Shown: one piece after another, positions 9,701-18,473 of the stretch
How the letters are laid out: the number at the start of each line of letters is the position of its first letter
Position numbering within the stretch: position 1 is the stretch's first letter
From: Amylostereum areolatum
Lineage: Eukaryota > Basidiomycota > Agaricomycetes > Russulales > Stereaceae
Length of the DNA: 64,000 bases
Reading direction: 5' to 3'
Assembly: GCA_012932865.1 (NCBI GenBank)
Contig: SAXG01000032.1
Span: forward strand, 186,001 to 250,000
Position numbers and translations under genes: made by a program
Notes under the pieces: generated by a model
The model's database searches: none
The model's input: the letters and a program-made list of their open reading frames with translations, nothing else
Told to the model about the DNA's origin: nothing

Positions 9701-11909
9701 GTACTTGACGAGGGTCCGCAACTTTCGATATGGTGGACTGACGTATAGGTACCTTGCGCGTGCGTGACTGGAGAAGGTCTGCCGGTTCTCGTATAATTTC
9801 TTCTACCACAGGGCTAGATATACGAACTTGTTTACATGGGCGGTCCTCTACGTCATCCATAAAGGCATCCTCATTTGTCGGGTCAAATGTCTGGGGAAAC
9901 ACGTCTATTGGACGCTCTGGGAGTTCACTAAGCTGGCTTCTAGTAGGCTCTTCTGGATTAGAGACAGGTTCTGAACCTTTGGGTGCACTGGTTGGGTTAT
10001 TACGCGTGGGCGGGTGTCCTGTACGTTCGCCAGGAACCTTATTTAGCATTTTAGGGCGCACCTTGGAGGTCCCTGCTTCCTGCGATTCCTGGGCTCGGTG
10101 ACTAGGAACAGGTACACGGTTTGAACGCCGAATGCCGATCTGCTCATCAACATTCTCGCGTGCTTCCCGAGTGGTCTTCTTTCCACGTTCCGCCTTGTAT
10201 GAATGGACTGGACGAGGCTCGTATTTTTCATCTTCCGAGTCACTTTCAGGGCCGGACCAGGATCTGGACGGGAGTGATCTTGCATGGACACCGTACACAT
10301 CTGCTGATGGCTCAGAAAATTCTTCATCGTCTTGCCTGCCAATTGCGAACCGCACCAGATTTGCATGAACGGGGTTGGAATTGAAAGTGCTAGCCTTGCC
10401 TCTGTCACGCATTGCCGCTTGGACTAGGGTTTCCCCTGTTGTACGCCGTATGATTGAACCATCTGGGAAGGCGTAGCGTCCATTCGCGTCGCGAACAACC
10501 TTACCTTGCGTGACCAGGCCTGCTAACTTTGGACATATGTTCATTGAATGCCCCTGTTCACCACACCCATAACATCCGGTTGGTCGCGGTGGCGCTGTGT
10601 TGGACATATGAGGGGGTAATGGGCGAGGCGTAGAGGTAATGTTGGGTCGAGTGTCTTGAGCTACTGGGGCCACTTGGTAGTTCCGCGCTGAAGATTTGTA
10701 GCCGCTGTATGGAACCGGGTCTGAGGCGGGCATAGCCATTCCAACCATGGGCATTGGGAGGGTCTGACGCCACTTCTCATCAATACGACAGATCTGGTAG
10801 TGGAGAATTGCATACCGAGGTTCATTAATCTTGAGCGACCCCAACTGCATGACCAAGTCTTCAACACCGTCAGTGTTCTGAGGGTGCACTTTCCGCCTGG
10901 GGTCCGCACTCACCTTTGCTGAGGAAACTGCGGGCTTGCGGGTCTCGCCTTTCTTATGCCTAGACTTGTCATACTTGGTAGGTTCTTCTGCGGGGTACTC
11001 ATCGTCAGAACTTATGGCTTCTGAATCGGTATTGGTGTCTTCACTCCACCCGGATTCATCTTCCGAATCTGGGTCGCTGAGATCTTCATGAAATGTGCCA
11101 CGGGCTAGGAGGAACTCGGCCGCCTTGTCGACTTCAGTCTTGTCCCAGGGATTGGCCATGTTATGGGTGGGGTGCCAGTTGATAAGACATTGCTCAATAC
11201 GCTTACGGAGTGTAGGACATATGCCTTGCCAAAGCTGCAAGTTGATCTGCCGCCTGGTCATACGTCCGTTCTTGTACACCCATCCTGCCTTAGTATTGAA
11301 CTTGAGGAGGTACTGACGCCACTCGCTCAGATTGCGCATCTTCCTGTGGCGCATCTTCCTTACAAATGCCTTGACGTCACTTGGCTGGTATCTTTTCTCG
11401 TGGCGGTCTGCATCAAATGCCTTTAGGATTTCTCTCTTGAGGCTATCCCAGTCACGTATGGCATAGGAATCCATAGCTTCAATGGTGTCGCGCACCTTGT
11501 CTGAACAGTAACGCAAAATTCCAGAGCAGCGTGCCGCATCAGTGAACACGTGATGACTCATACAGAGGGCCTCAAACTGTTCAATGAACTGTTTGACCCG
11601 TCGGTGACTGCCATGGAAGGTCTTGAGGGCGTACTTGGATTGACGGTCAGGTAGAATGCCGGTCTGAGACGGTTGGACATAAGGTGCAGGGTACGCAGAT
11701 GGGTATCCAGTGGGAAACGCGTGGGGCTGTGTGTTTGCTTGAGAATAATATGCTTGAGGGAACAGTTGGGGAATAAATGGGGTTGCTTGAGGGGAGGTCA
11801 TATAATTAGGTACATGTGCTGAATGCTGTGATGATCGAGGGGAAATATCGGGAGACGGGTGAAGGGAACCTGCTGGAGAGACGTGGGCACTGGCGTGCTC
11901 ATTGTCCAT
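3888..11909 (-). CDS. Gag-aspartic protease ORF, open through the cargo (2,673 codons)
   Basis: It starts at ATG 11909 with a Ser/Pro/Gln-rich N-terminus. A capsid-like helical region follows at about residues 85-270 (motifs such as LKTFHGSHRRVKQFIEQFEA), then a CCHC knuckle near residue 445 (CYGCGEQGHSMNICPK). An aspartic protease follows near residues 820-920, with the active-site motif MDSGS and the late motif DLLLGRP. After about residue 1080 the frame leaves recognisable retroviral sequence. It runs antisense to gene A, then from about residue 1716 it coincides with gene B, ending at 3888 inside gene B's last intron-shifted region. Whether a polyprotein beyond the protease is made is unknown. 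The gag and protease parts are certain. The C-terminal 1,600 residues may be only a fortuitously open frame. Confidence 0.8.
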   Translation of the reverse strand: MDNEHASAHVSPAGSLHPSPDISPRSSQHSAHVPNYMTSPQATPFIPQLFPQAYYSQANTQPHAFPTGYPSAYPAPYVQPSQTGILPDRQSKYALKTFHGSHRRVKQFIEQFEALCMSHHVFTDAARCSGILRYCSDKVRDTIEAMDSYAIRDWDSLKREILKAFDADRHEKRYQPSDVKAFVRKMRHRKMRNLSEWRQYLLKFNTKAGWVYKNGRMTRRQINLQLWQGICPTLRKRIEQCLINWHPTHNMANPWDKTEVDKAAEFLLARGTFHEDLSDPDSEDESGWSEDTNTDSEAISSDDEYPAEEPTKYDKSRHKKGETRKPAVSSAKVSADPRRKVHPQNTDGVEDLVMQLGSLKINEPRYAILHYQICRIDEKWRQTLPMPMVGMAMPASDPVPYSGYKSSARNYQVAPVAQDTRPNITSTPRPLPPHMSNTAPPRPTGCYGCGEQGHSMNICPKLAGLVTQGKVVRDANGRYAFPDGSIIRRTTGETLVQAAMRDRGKASTFNSNPVHANLVRFAIGRQDDEEFSEPSADVYGVHARSLPSRSWSGPESDSEDEKYEPRPVHSYKAERGKKTTREARENVDEQIGIRRSNRVPVPSHRAQESQEAGTSKVRPKMLNKVPGERTGHPPTRNNPTSAPKGSEPVSNPEEPTRSQLSELPERPIDVFPQTFDPTNEDAFMDDVEDRPCKQVRISSPVVEEIIREPADLLQSRTRKVPIRQSTISKVADPRQVLAHILGTSVSLPIGDILGVSRELGSLLVENMKLKSVKRDLKETGPTHNVGPERAAQINLTSLGLTAISPRSTVLHDRLLQFQVNINGALMTAIMDSGSQLNIIRRELADKFVCLPMDRQSVVHMTDANGGEEKLVGLVQDVRIHFGALETHAHLWAADHVPFDLLLGRPWQRDNLVCIDERKAGTYLVFKDKQNPDRIRYDVMLQGHNVATQNIQQFMARTEEEETDAMNLVRLRVEQHQRERNEAAKMSQSIACNTVILHPRLGSNIRPRYVASPPSIRSPEISIQDSSAHQAAPTPKPGRIFEVVDDRSPVEMNKCAHSKKTPEQVNKPPIQRKVAWGTGNTPTADGSPTDSALIEQNNTAASERAREQNPRSRADGERPEHENSEHRFGETSACTDRGEQSRARNCCEPSEKRLDQHDETGRRPGKIVLTIRHDRGPSIRSIGERKCARHQPRVCEKRRGQDVTAVERNAEHEPVTRWKRERPQYQPNGPRSMPIAGARIAEGPPKDKVSLEQKEKNTNAPESRPKHDKVIALDGPDRPRTPPRPPSEVRTGVIKNNDGPVAFEAPTRRNQCKRVGRKMTKARLTVEIPYASERAAANARGLMSCANGDGEVNVSVSIANGTNGVPLRHEVAVRDGPEPSRAPLEFLMHQHGPDAAAFTRKGAREGREPTKKDKYDNGAKHTDERTWKSPGLARQAAAAIHDSRAIDQRRAREEFADDGRGKEEERENDVETTRTEDEHADERRDASSFHSEFAGSRANRRRFDANWRAKFFVPPPSPFATSPTNHLALAPASTSSFDHSQRTGRTGQADAVMGRAFKTGRLSDHNTTGCYPDNGVDATSPEGTPFPNNSSFFLTNPMDSRADRRRFRHVLRDAESVARKLDTLRAMKAPTSGGPSASFTHPPVNSPSIKSITADGHALPMQAGPLTSLARTRRIKTPASAVGEPHLLTSLTFPSALSYLSPLSDYSSSFSSPPTTMSQDSFSAASLAEAPMISPDTPVLPMVSHFDPFEHSPDSLSQSSLGRFNIRVIADWREQLLRGRAPGVVYDDRAVEIKSDSVVVLAFSSIEDHGTTACALDLSFKDPVLVRRSRYIQAFLTPDNCELLVTRIKTTSFKGDLFLRALCVEEGSAGDARRMADLGTLPEDHQDVDMPDATLPNSPLSLTEMDAAWYENRKQTSSCVNCTGLTPHAVGLSSGYHDPAIPLFLRQDTHIRPIVPSIDEVDIIRETVRADSVRILANRIPSIYGESVRSATVLAPDGLWTHFDTPQAIGPDTHQQVLSFIRAQVHTGSSDDDGHLIMSATAALITTEGSSHGEESVLDIAGGGYSSLNGLRRVDNFTPILRSKRNPGLQLHLPSMQYQREDGEPLGQSANTRPPTPRPPLPSSIDPRSPRPQVMTPGISQRLAASLSMWQAHTNAIRVDIPPSIPPPPTAMSPRRAAAAGQFEYLGSIDETHPVWVLAPNIPGNPLYAGEPPLVIKEAVAAGDLKENPPISDVMVLVSRIHSGTNLGQQLVKSSDHRSRLLQYLRRLCSILLKTFGGTPHRSILDAADYRLRTYVRWCKEVDSVDSDTSDTSDTSKTDSASKSPLILSTTDTSPNDADSSSSDDGGALSPLDMEDLVNIKIPFAVNGTLQGPPSPKDQAAASIDVSAASPLPLFFKDEDTDSMDDSTPPEPVAAPDDDTTQLASPIPKPIDSAAPTSPSRSSSGGSMPSLITIAECESVVSSPKDVPSVDAPSRPANPTPYQQPTIKKPEPSQFDDNKVCPRCQSSVFVISEPHTHMRIRPFRQEHLGSRNDNTRGRGRRRGRGPRGVRRSVNRVWLAPHLRKSRQFSAPPRIRQHVKTVAPIPPRYVPPQKRYRLRVADAGPDVAVPAPAGSEHALNPAAYDSPSQHSFRRSPTPPQSSFSACRQAAAIGGHHGRPSRRGDPRVQAAAVPGQ
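6765..7363. other. Divergent intergenic region between cargo genes A and B
   Basis: About 600 nt separate the two divergent ATGs. It holds the gene B TATA box and leader on the minus strand. No clear TATA box was seen for gene A. The gag-protease frame also runs open through it. It probably serves as the promoter of both cargo genes. Confidence 0.4.
6895..6901 (-). promoter_or_regulatory. TATA box of cargo gene B
   Basis: The minus strand reads TATAAAG about 130 nt upstream of the gene B ATG. It is followed by a pyrimidine-rich leader (CTCACCTCCCTCAC, CATCTCCCCCAACC) directly before the start codon. This is the layout of an ordinary fungal promoter and supports gene B as an independent transcription unit rather than retroviral coding sequence. 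Confidence 0.5.
7364..8467 (+). CDS. Cargo gene A: six-exon gene of unknown function (about 269 aa), antisense to the gag-protease ORF
   Basis: Not recognised. Exons 7364-7635, 7688-7816, 7882-7938, 7997-8131, 8192-8272 and 8332-8467 total 810 nt and read without a stop. The five introns (52, 65, 58, 60 and 59 nt) all start GT and end AG. Several have branch-like CTAAC or CTGAC motifs placed as in basidiomycetes. The product is Arg-rich. It has a CxxC pair (PCERCG) in exon 2 and a block reading FERDWPVIILNDPSANFGGG across exons 3-4. The exact start is uncertain, because the first exon is basic and low in complexity and an upstream exon is possible. The gene diverges from gene B across about 600 nt and lies wholly antisense to the retrotransposon frame. 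Confidence 0.55.
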
Positions 11910-12348
11910 ATCAGAAGGCCCTATAAATATACGTTGAGATGTTTAGCCACCCTGCCCTGCAGGGTTGTTTCCAGATAAATTAATAGACTTGCTTGACATA
12001 TTCTGTGGTCGGATTCTTCGTCCAATTGCTCGTATTGCTTGGCCGGTTGACGTGGTCGATGAGAACGTAGCGCTTGATATCGGAGATACAGACGTTGGGA
12101 ATGGAGAAACAGGAGAAGGATGAGACGAGTTGGTAGGATCCACTATGATTAACCTCAAAGACCCCTCGCGGTGGGCTCCAGATGTCAGATCAAAAGTGGG
12201 TTTAAACACTTTCCTAGATATATCGGGTTTTCCTCTTTCCCAGATGATACCTAGTTGTTCGGGGGTTTAGGGAAATGTGTTAGGGGATATGCTACCAAAG
12301 GTTGCCTTTCCTTCCAATTGTTTTTCCAAACAATGGGGGGGGGGGATG

Positions 12349-12767
12349 TGTAAGGAGACGGTCACGGTAGACGGGCTCGGTACACGGACGGACGTGGAGA
12401 TACTGAATCTACCTTTCAGTGATAGACACAATATATAGAGAACGGAACTTAGATTATAACTTGACTTGCAGAGACTGAAACTTGAACTTGGATTGAACGG
12501 GGGACTAAACTGGGACTGAAACTAACTTGAGAACTGAGAGAGAACTAGCTGAAAACTGACTTGATCGTGGGAACTGGGGACTACTGAATAACTGGGTGAT
12601 GGGAACTTCTTGGGTATGGAACTTGGTACGTTATCTATCTCTGATGCCTGAAGCAGGGCCTTTATATAGTGCTCTAGCTTTGTTTGTGCACTGTTCGTTG
12701 TTGGCTATGCAAGGGCAGTGCAGTCCTGCCTCATGAGCAATCAACGCAGCCGTATCAGTGCCACACA
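12349..12767 (-). repeat. 5' LTR of the Gypsy element
   Basis: On the minus strand the segment ends in CGTCTCCTTACA beside a C-run. It carries a TATA box followed by a leader full of short CAAGTT-type repeats, as expected for U3-R-U5. The inner boundary (TG...CA type) at about 12349 is fairly clear. The outer boundary at about 12767 (TGTGTGGCACTG on the minus strand) is the best guess, because the partner LTR is outside the window. No primer binding site could be identified with confidence inside the LTR. A short hairpin and a run of C lie there instead. Confidence 0.55.
12661..12668 (-). promoter_or_regulatory. TATA box in the LTR
   Basis: The minus strand reads TATATAAA inside the LTR, about 320 nt upstream of its inner end. 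It is followed by a CT/CAAGTT-rich stretch that would be the transcribed R/U5 leader. This is the likely promoter of the retrotransposon transcript. Confidence 0.6.
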
Positions 12768-13012
12768 GGCAACGTAGCCTTTTCTGATCTGCGGCTATGC
12801 TGACTACTTAAGGCAGTGCAGCGTTGAGAGAGGGGAGGATGGCAAACATAACCAAGGCGTACGTAGAAGTATGACATAGAGGGGGGGAGAGACAGTAAGC
12901 GACACGAGACAGCACAACCAGAGCCGGTAATCGTACAACGAGGCAAGCTAATCTAATAAGGACATCAACAAACGGAGTGCAGATAAGAAAGGCCTAGGTG
13001 AAGAGTCAGCTC
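12768..13012. other. Short spacer between the LTR and the interrupted gene
   Basis: AT/GC-mixed sequence with no convincing ORF. Part of it may still belong to the LTR, because the outer LTR boundary is uncertain. Confidence 0.4.
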
Positions 13013-14046
13013 CTACTGGCGAGTGTATAACCCAGCCTCCCTGTTCCGTCCTACCTCCGCCACCCGCTCCTGAACCTCGTGCGAGAGCTGGACCATGGCA
13101 TCGTACTTTGCCTCAGCGATCAGCTGGGAGAGTGCCGTCTCCACCGTCTCGTACGAGTTGGGATAGATTGCGTGCCGGATACGCTTGAAGTATCTAGCTA
13201 CTTCGTCTATGGGCGTCCAGGGATCTATCTTGTATATGCCTGGCAGATATGTTGAGGTAGGTGGACAAGCAGTGTATGGGGGTTGAGCGGCGTACCTGTG
13301 GCATTTCCCCAAGGGGGAAACACGAATACCGAGTACCCCTCGCACCCAGTGGCGTAGTAAAGCATCTGGGGGAGGTGGCGATCGACGAGACGGGCGATTG
13401 CTACAGCGACTTGCGAGGGGGGACCGATAAGACCGTCGCGACGAAGGTTGAAAGTCCAGTACCAGTCGGCGGCGATGGAACTGGAGACTGGGGTGTTGGG
13501 CTCAAGGTTGAGCGTCCAGTTGATATTGCAGATGATGAACACGATTAGTTCTGGTGGCAGGTTAGTGTGTGTTGCGAACAAGACAGACAGTGACGCACCA
13601 GCGGAGGTATGATTCCGCACTCGTCCTACATAGATTGCGCTCTGTCCGTCGCTCCCAAGGCACTCGCCGGCCGTTGCGTAGTAATGGAAGCCACATCCAG
13701 TGACGGCTTCGACGAGCATGGCGGGTCCGAGCTGCTGTGCCTTTCCCTCCACGATCCATAGACCATTTATCTCGACGGGGCCGGTGGACGGGTTAGGTCC
13801 CCATCCCGCGTTAAGGGCCTCATTGGCCTCCAGCCACTGCTGGTGCGAGGCGTCGTCCTTGACCAGTTTGGCCAGAACCTTGGCCCGTGTGGTCGCCATG
13901 TCGTCGCGGGCCTGATAGGAAGGAATGGATGGAACCATATAGGGGTGGTTAATCAGCCTGTTCGACAAGACAGGATCGTAAATTACGTCGTCGACGTGGC
14001 CTTGGTGGGAGCGTAGGCGGGCGTCCAGGATTCGTGCCGAGGTGTA

Positions 14047-14092
14047 AGGTAGGCCGCATTCAAAACCGTACCCCTCACGTGCCGGCACGTGC
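14047..14092 (+). repeat. Left terminal inverted repeat of the mariner-like element
   Basis: 46 bp, exact reverse complement of 17186-17231, preceded by the TA target site at 14045-14046. It contains a 16-bp internal palindrome. Confidence 0.95.
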
Positions 14093-14430
14093 CAGTGACG
14101 GGCTGTGACGAGGGCTCAGATAAGTCCAAATAATTAGGAGCAATGTAATTTATGCAGTAATTAAGTGTGTGGTATGCACGAGAAGGAGTGAACGAAAGTT
14201 TACGAAAAGATTGTGGCGTTAGCGGGTATGTTATGAGCATCTCGGTATTCTTGTAAGATAGTAGGAGGTAGGACACGGTGTCCACGGTACCGTTTGGCAG
14301 CCCATGCGGCTTCTGCACCATTCAAACCATACTGGTATGCGTTTGCAGTTCGCATTGACCGGTTATAAGAGCTATAGATAGCAAAAGTCAGCTCAAAGAT
14401 GGAGTGGACCGCAAACAGAGACTACATGAC

Positions 14431-17017
14431 TCACCGAATCATCTGCAATGGTTTCACCTGGCTTAGTGCAAAGAGAACATTACGTTCGAGGTCCGATTCC
14501 GTTGATGAGCGCGGCAAGCCTCGATACTCTCGTTCTGCGGTGCACCAGAGCTGTTCAATGGGATTCAACTCGCAATGGAACTTGGGAAGGTATATGACTT
14601 CGTATCCACGGGCTTTGCACCGTTGTACCAGAAGTGAGTCCACATCAATGAAGTCCGGCTCGCAATAGAGCATGCGACGCAGGCAGCAGCGCTCCGCGAC
14701 GACATCATTGTTGATGGTCTCCTTCGCGCAGGAGAAGTTCTTGCATTGAGCTCTCTTCGGGAGGTCTGTGTATCCCCGCTCCAAGAGAATTTGATACATC
14801 CCCTTGAACATTCCAGCAAGTTTTCCGTGCTTTTCCTTGTCGTCGGGATAGTAGATTTCTTGCACTGCGCCGTCATGGAAGAAGGCGTTGTCCATCCGAG
14901 CCTTCTGCTTCAGAGGCTTCCCCTTGTCGTTGTACACCGGGAGTCCCTCCGCATCGAGAACATCCACATCAACAAAGAAATTCGCGCTGGGTTTCATGGG
15001 CATATTTCGTGCAGAGAGGGCAGTGGGGGAACGCTTCCGATGGATCGAAGCATTGTCGACGATGAACGCGTGACTTTCGAAAGGCCACATGGCATCCAAG
15101 ATGTCCATCGAGCGATCAAATTGGCGGATGACATGATGGTACATCCAGTACCCATCTCTTCCTTTCCCCGGCTTGAAGAGCTCCCATGCTCGCAGTGGAT
15201 TTCCGTCGACAAACCCCATCAACCATCCGTGGTCGGCTGAAAAGAGGTCAGCAACCATTTCCGACACACCTTCCTCTTTGGGCTTGGGGACGGCCTTTGC
15301 GTTGGTGGAGAACCATCCATTATCGCGCCGGTCATGGGCATAGAAGATCGACTCATCGTGCCACCAAAGGACAACCACGCGTGGGGGAAATGCTCGAAAT
15401 TCAATGTTCCCATCCCGATCAAACTTGCGCAGGAAAGGCTCGAGAGCGGCGAGGCGAGGCAGGTAGATATTTTGACGGTAAGCCACGACATCCTCTCGCT
15501 CGTGTCCATCAACATATTGACCATGGGGCCGTTTCGTAAAACGGTAATTCATTTGATAGAGCCATCGTTGGACCGTCGAGAGGTGGACTGGACCGCCGAG
15601 ATCATATTTGTCTTGGATCTCCGGGGTTGCAATGAAGTTCTGTACGTCCTCCGCTTTAAAATGCTCTCCAAGGGTGCGTATATGTGCTAGAATGTCGGAC
15701 TGAAGGCCTTCTCCTAGTAGGGTTTCATTCCATGTGCCGTATGGATTTGTCGGCAGCTGTGTGTGATCCTCAAGGAAAGCTCGCGTCCATCGCCGAATTG
15801 ACAGGGCAGAGTGCCTGCCTTTTCCGAAGCGGGCTGCAGTGTCTTCCGCTGCCGCCTTCCAACCTTTTTGGATAGACGGGTTGTCACTTGTATAGGTGCG
15901 CATAAAATTGTCCATCATCTGCAAACGGAGTCTCAAAAAGTCATCGCCCTGGAAGGCTTTATGCCCCTTCCCGTTTGCTCGTTTAGGCCGCAAGATTCCA
16001 TCGAGATCGTTCATTGCCTCTTTGACCGTCTCGTGCGACGGAGCCCTCCAAGGTCCAGTGGTGTCCGTGGCACCGTTTCCCTCTGGTTCAAAACCATCTG
16101 ATGTTCGGTACCAAGGAAGAACCCGGTTTGTGTCGGCCACGGTTGGAAGCAGGGGAGACTGTGAAGGAAGGGGTCCAGGAGGGCTTTGGGATGGACTGTC
16201 CCGCTCCCCAGGTGCGTCTATGTCCATTCTTGATTCCGATCCATATTGATCTTCATTGTTGTGTGCAGGCGCGTCCTCGGAGACTTGAACACTGTGCGGC
16301 ACTGATTGTGGTATCACCGAGAGCAGGTCTGGTACGTGTTCTCCAACCTCGGTCCCTCTGGCAGTGTCCAGCATGTCCAACCGTGCCATGATAGCATCCA
16401 GCATTGGAGTCGGCGGGGTGCTGATCGAAGACTCGGCTCCGCCATTGCTTGAGACCGTATAACCTAGTCTCGCAAGTGCCTGGTCCAGGAAGGGTGTCCT
16501 GATGGTCGATTTTGTGTGGGGTCTGTTTCCCGCCTTCTTTATCCATGCTGTCAATGCATCTGAAATAGCGGCATCTCGTGCAGATCCCGTAGCTTGAGTG
16601 AACGCGAGTGGCAGTGCCGCTGTCGTGACATCAGTCCTGCCACCGCTGGCAGGTAACATTGCTCGTTCCGCAATCTCCTGCACATTGCTGACCGTTACAG
16701 ATGGCACAAAAGAGCCCCCTTCTGCTCTGGATATCGCATTCATTGACTGCAGATGAAACAGAAATCATGGTGAGCTGTCTAGTGATGCTTTCAGCGGCAC
16801 TGGTGGCACTACTTACAATATGCTGTCTTCCTGAGCCCGAGAATCCCCGCCCTCGCTTCGCATTTCTTCCTATATCTGCAAGGCTGACGGACGGTGCACG
16901 GACGCGCTTAGACATCCGGAGGAATTTACGATGGACTTGTCGGAGGTCACTGACACGGCACTTTGGCATGGGCTCGGACTCAAGTTTGCCGTGTTTCCTT
17001 CCTGTTCCCTTGTTCAT
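14431..17017 (-). CDS. DDE transposase of the mariner-like element (about 838 aa)
   Basis: Two exons: 17017-16817 starting at ATG (MNKGTGRKHGKLE), and 16746-14431, joined in phase across a 70-nt GTAAGT...TGCAG intron (2,517 nt in all). The N-terminus is basic and is followed by a low-complexity Ser/Pro region to about residue 300. An HTH-like region follows (STVQRWLYQMNYRFTKRPHG). The catalytic domain has a first Asp in WWHDESIF, a second in FIVDNASIH, and the Glu in LPKFHCELNPIEQLW, the usual end motif of Tc1/mariner-like DDE enzymes. All three acidic residues are present, so the enzyme is probably active. It would cut at the 46-bp TIRs. The large N-terminal extension is unusual for the superfamily. 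Confidence 0.9.
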
Positions 17018-17185
17018 TTCGCTTATTAGACAGTAATATGTCGTCTGTAGTTCCGGCACAAGCTGTCTACATTATGTGTCCTCTCGTTACTCCCTGAGAA
17101 TGCTATGTTTTCTCCCTCTCGCTGTTAACTGAACTTATCCACTCTCCTGTCGTGCCCTGCCGCGCCGAGCGTGACAGCCGCCCGT

Positions 17186-17231
17186 GCACGTGCCGGCACG
17201 TGAGGGGTACGGTTTTGAATGCGGCCTACCT
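17186..17231 (-). repeat. Right terminal inverted repeat of the mariner-like element
   Basis: 46 bp, exact reverse complement of 14047-14092, followed by the duplicated TA at 17232-17233. Confidence 0.95.
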
Positions 17232-17329
17232 TACGGGTCGGGAGATGCTGACTGGCGTGTCGAGGGTGGAGCGGTTGAAGAGGGAAGGGGGGCAAACAGG
17301 CTGCTGGCAGGGGAGGAGGAGCTTTGCAT

Positions 17330-18139
17330 GGTGTGAGAGATGGGGGGAACAAAGAGGGAGGTGTCTGCGTGCCGCCTGCCTATACGCTGCGGGATCAGCC
17401 TTCTGGATCTGCATTCTATTTTGGGCTTCTTGGATGCCGATCTTCGGTGTTTTCTTTGTCCGGCCCTTCCTGTCTCCGGGTGACTCTGCTCTGGCTATTA
17501 CCTGGTTGTTGTCTGTCCTGTCCCGCCCATAACCATTTGTGGGCGTGACAGCGCTTGTCCCCAACCCTCGCCCACCATTTGTAGAAGTAATCGCCAGCGC
17601 ACTTTTCCTCTTAACCTGGAAACTAGGAAAGCGCCAAGGTTAATGCCCCAGGCCAACTCCGGCAGGGAAATCCCTTCGTTTCTTCCTCGGTTCTCATCGC
17701 AATATCGCGGACCTATCTCTGCACCCGACGATCAAGGCAGACCCTCCGTTCTGTTGTATCGCCATCGAATGGTTCGGCGGGTCCACGGCGAGCGTGACTA
17801 CCAGGAACTGGGAGCTCGTGTTGAGCGTTTTCCAACTCCAAGCTCGACTCCGGAACTTTCGCGAACAACCCGGACTTCCCATGATACTCCATTCTCTAAT
17901 CCCCTCCAAGGTCCTTCAACCAAGACTCGGATGCAAGCCATCGGTAAGCCATATATCGTTGCTTCAAGGTAGCGGGGCCGTCATCGGGGCGCGTCAGACG
18001 AAGTGTAGCAGCCGTTAGAATGTCAGCTGTAACCTTGGCAGGATCCCACCAGCCCTTGAGTACGTCGCTGGTCGAATTGAGATAATTGCAAAGCAAGCAT
18101 TTGGCTGAATTGGGTACGCGCACACAGAGCTTGTACTAA
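17330..18139. other. About 800 bp without a firm gene
   Basis: This should contain the promoter of the interrupted gene to its left. On the minus strand at about 18120-17896 there is an open stretch ending WLKDLGGD with ordinary protein composition but no ATG. It could be the last exon of a lost or unrecognised gene. Nothing else was supported. Confidence 0.35.
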
Positions 18140-18214
18140 GGGCATATGGTGTAGTTGGTTTATCACGCTCGCTTAGCATGCGAGAGGTGTCCGGTTCAAT
18201 TCCGGATATGTCCA
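18140..18214 (+). tRNA. tRNA-Ala (anticodon AGC)
   Basis: A full cloverleaf can be drawn: acceptor GGGCATA with TATGTCC (one G-U), D arm with GTAGTTGGTTT, anticodon stem CTCGC/GCGAG around loop TTAGCAT (anticodon AGC), T arm TCCGG-TTCAATT-CCGGA, discriminator A. No intron. A run of T follows at once (ATTTTTG), as expected for RNA polymerase III termination. Confidence 0.95.
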
Positions 18215-18473
18215 TTTTTGTTTCTTTCAACTGGTCATAATTTTTCCATACTCATCATCTTCGGCACATCCGGAAAATCAGAGAATCAGAATCGACCCTC
18301 TATTCACTATACGGACTTCAGTTGTCGTGAGAGCCATGCACAGTGCGTTGAATGTTGAAAGCTACACTTGTGTAAAACCGGAATCCTCCCATACGTGGAA
18401 GCGGCTGGTGCATGATACAGCAGAGTAAGGCTACATGGATGTGGTGTCGAAAGCACCATCGCATCGAGTGAGA

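Larger units (their letters stand above)
1..12767 (-). mobile_element. Ty3/Gypsy LTR retrotransposon with gene cargo, truncated by the window edge
   Basis: Read on the minus strand the order is 5' LTR (about 12767-12349), gag with a CCHC zinc knuckle, aspartic protease, then about 5.5 kb of cargo holding two divergent intron-containing genes, then RT, RNase H and integrase running past position 1. Protease before RT and integrase last is the Ty3/Gypsy order. The 3' LTR and polypurine tract lie outside the window, so completeness and target duplication cannot be judged. RT, RNase H and integrase motifs are all intact, so the copy looks young apart from the cargo. The outer LTR boundary is approximate. 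Confidence 0.9.
14047..17231 (-). mobile_element. Complete Tc1/mariner-like DNA transposon (3,185 bp)
   Basis: The ends are perfect 46-bp inverted repeats (14047-14092 and 17186-17231) beginning AGGTAGGCCGCATTC. They are flanked by TA on both sides (14045-14046 and 17232-17233), the target duplication of the Tc1/mariner superfamily. The inner half of each TIR contains a palindrome, CACGTGCCGGCACGTG. A single two-exon transposase gene fills most of the interior. Perfect TIRs and an intact ORF point to recent insertion. At about 3.2 kb it is longer than classic mariners because of a long N-terminal extension of the transposase. Confidence 0.92.
13013..17329 (-). pseudogene. Gene of unknown function interrupted in its 5' coding region by a mariner-like transposon
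   Basis: The 3' part reads: exon 14044-13599, intron 13598-13551 (48 nt, GTGCGT...CTAACC...CCAG), exon 13550-13296, intron 13295-13240 (56 nt, GTACGC...CTCAAC...CCAG), exon 13239-13013, stop. The 5' part, on the far side of the transposon, starts at ATG 17329 after a CT-rich leader and stays open to the TA at 17232-17233. If one TA copy and the element are left out, the two halves join in the same frame. That is good evidence that this is the original start of the gene. With the element present, the 3' part has no ATG in the TIR-derived upstream sequence, so this allele probably gives no full protein. The product (about 340 aa) contains stretches such as EAVTGCGFHYYATAGECLG but no family I recognise. 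Confidence 0.7.

Noticed and set aside
11943..12209. 88-codon ORF upstream of gag in the same frame
   Set aside because: It starts with GTG rather than ATG and is separated from gag by stops. No similarity.
13225..14088. Idea that the transposon TIR gives a new start to the interrupted gene
   Set aside because: The apparent first codon is GTG and a TGA lies upstream in frame. There is no ATG in the TIR part.
18155..18358. Plus ORF over the tRNA
   Set aside because: It overlaps a perfect tRNA-Ala cloverleaf and has no coding features.
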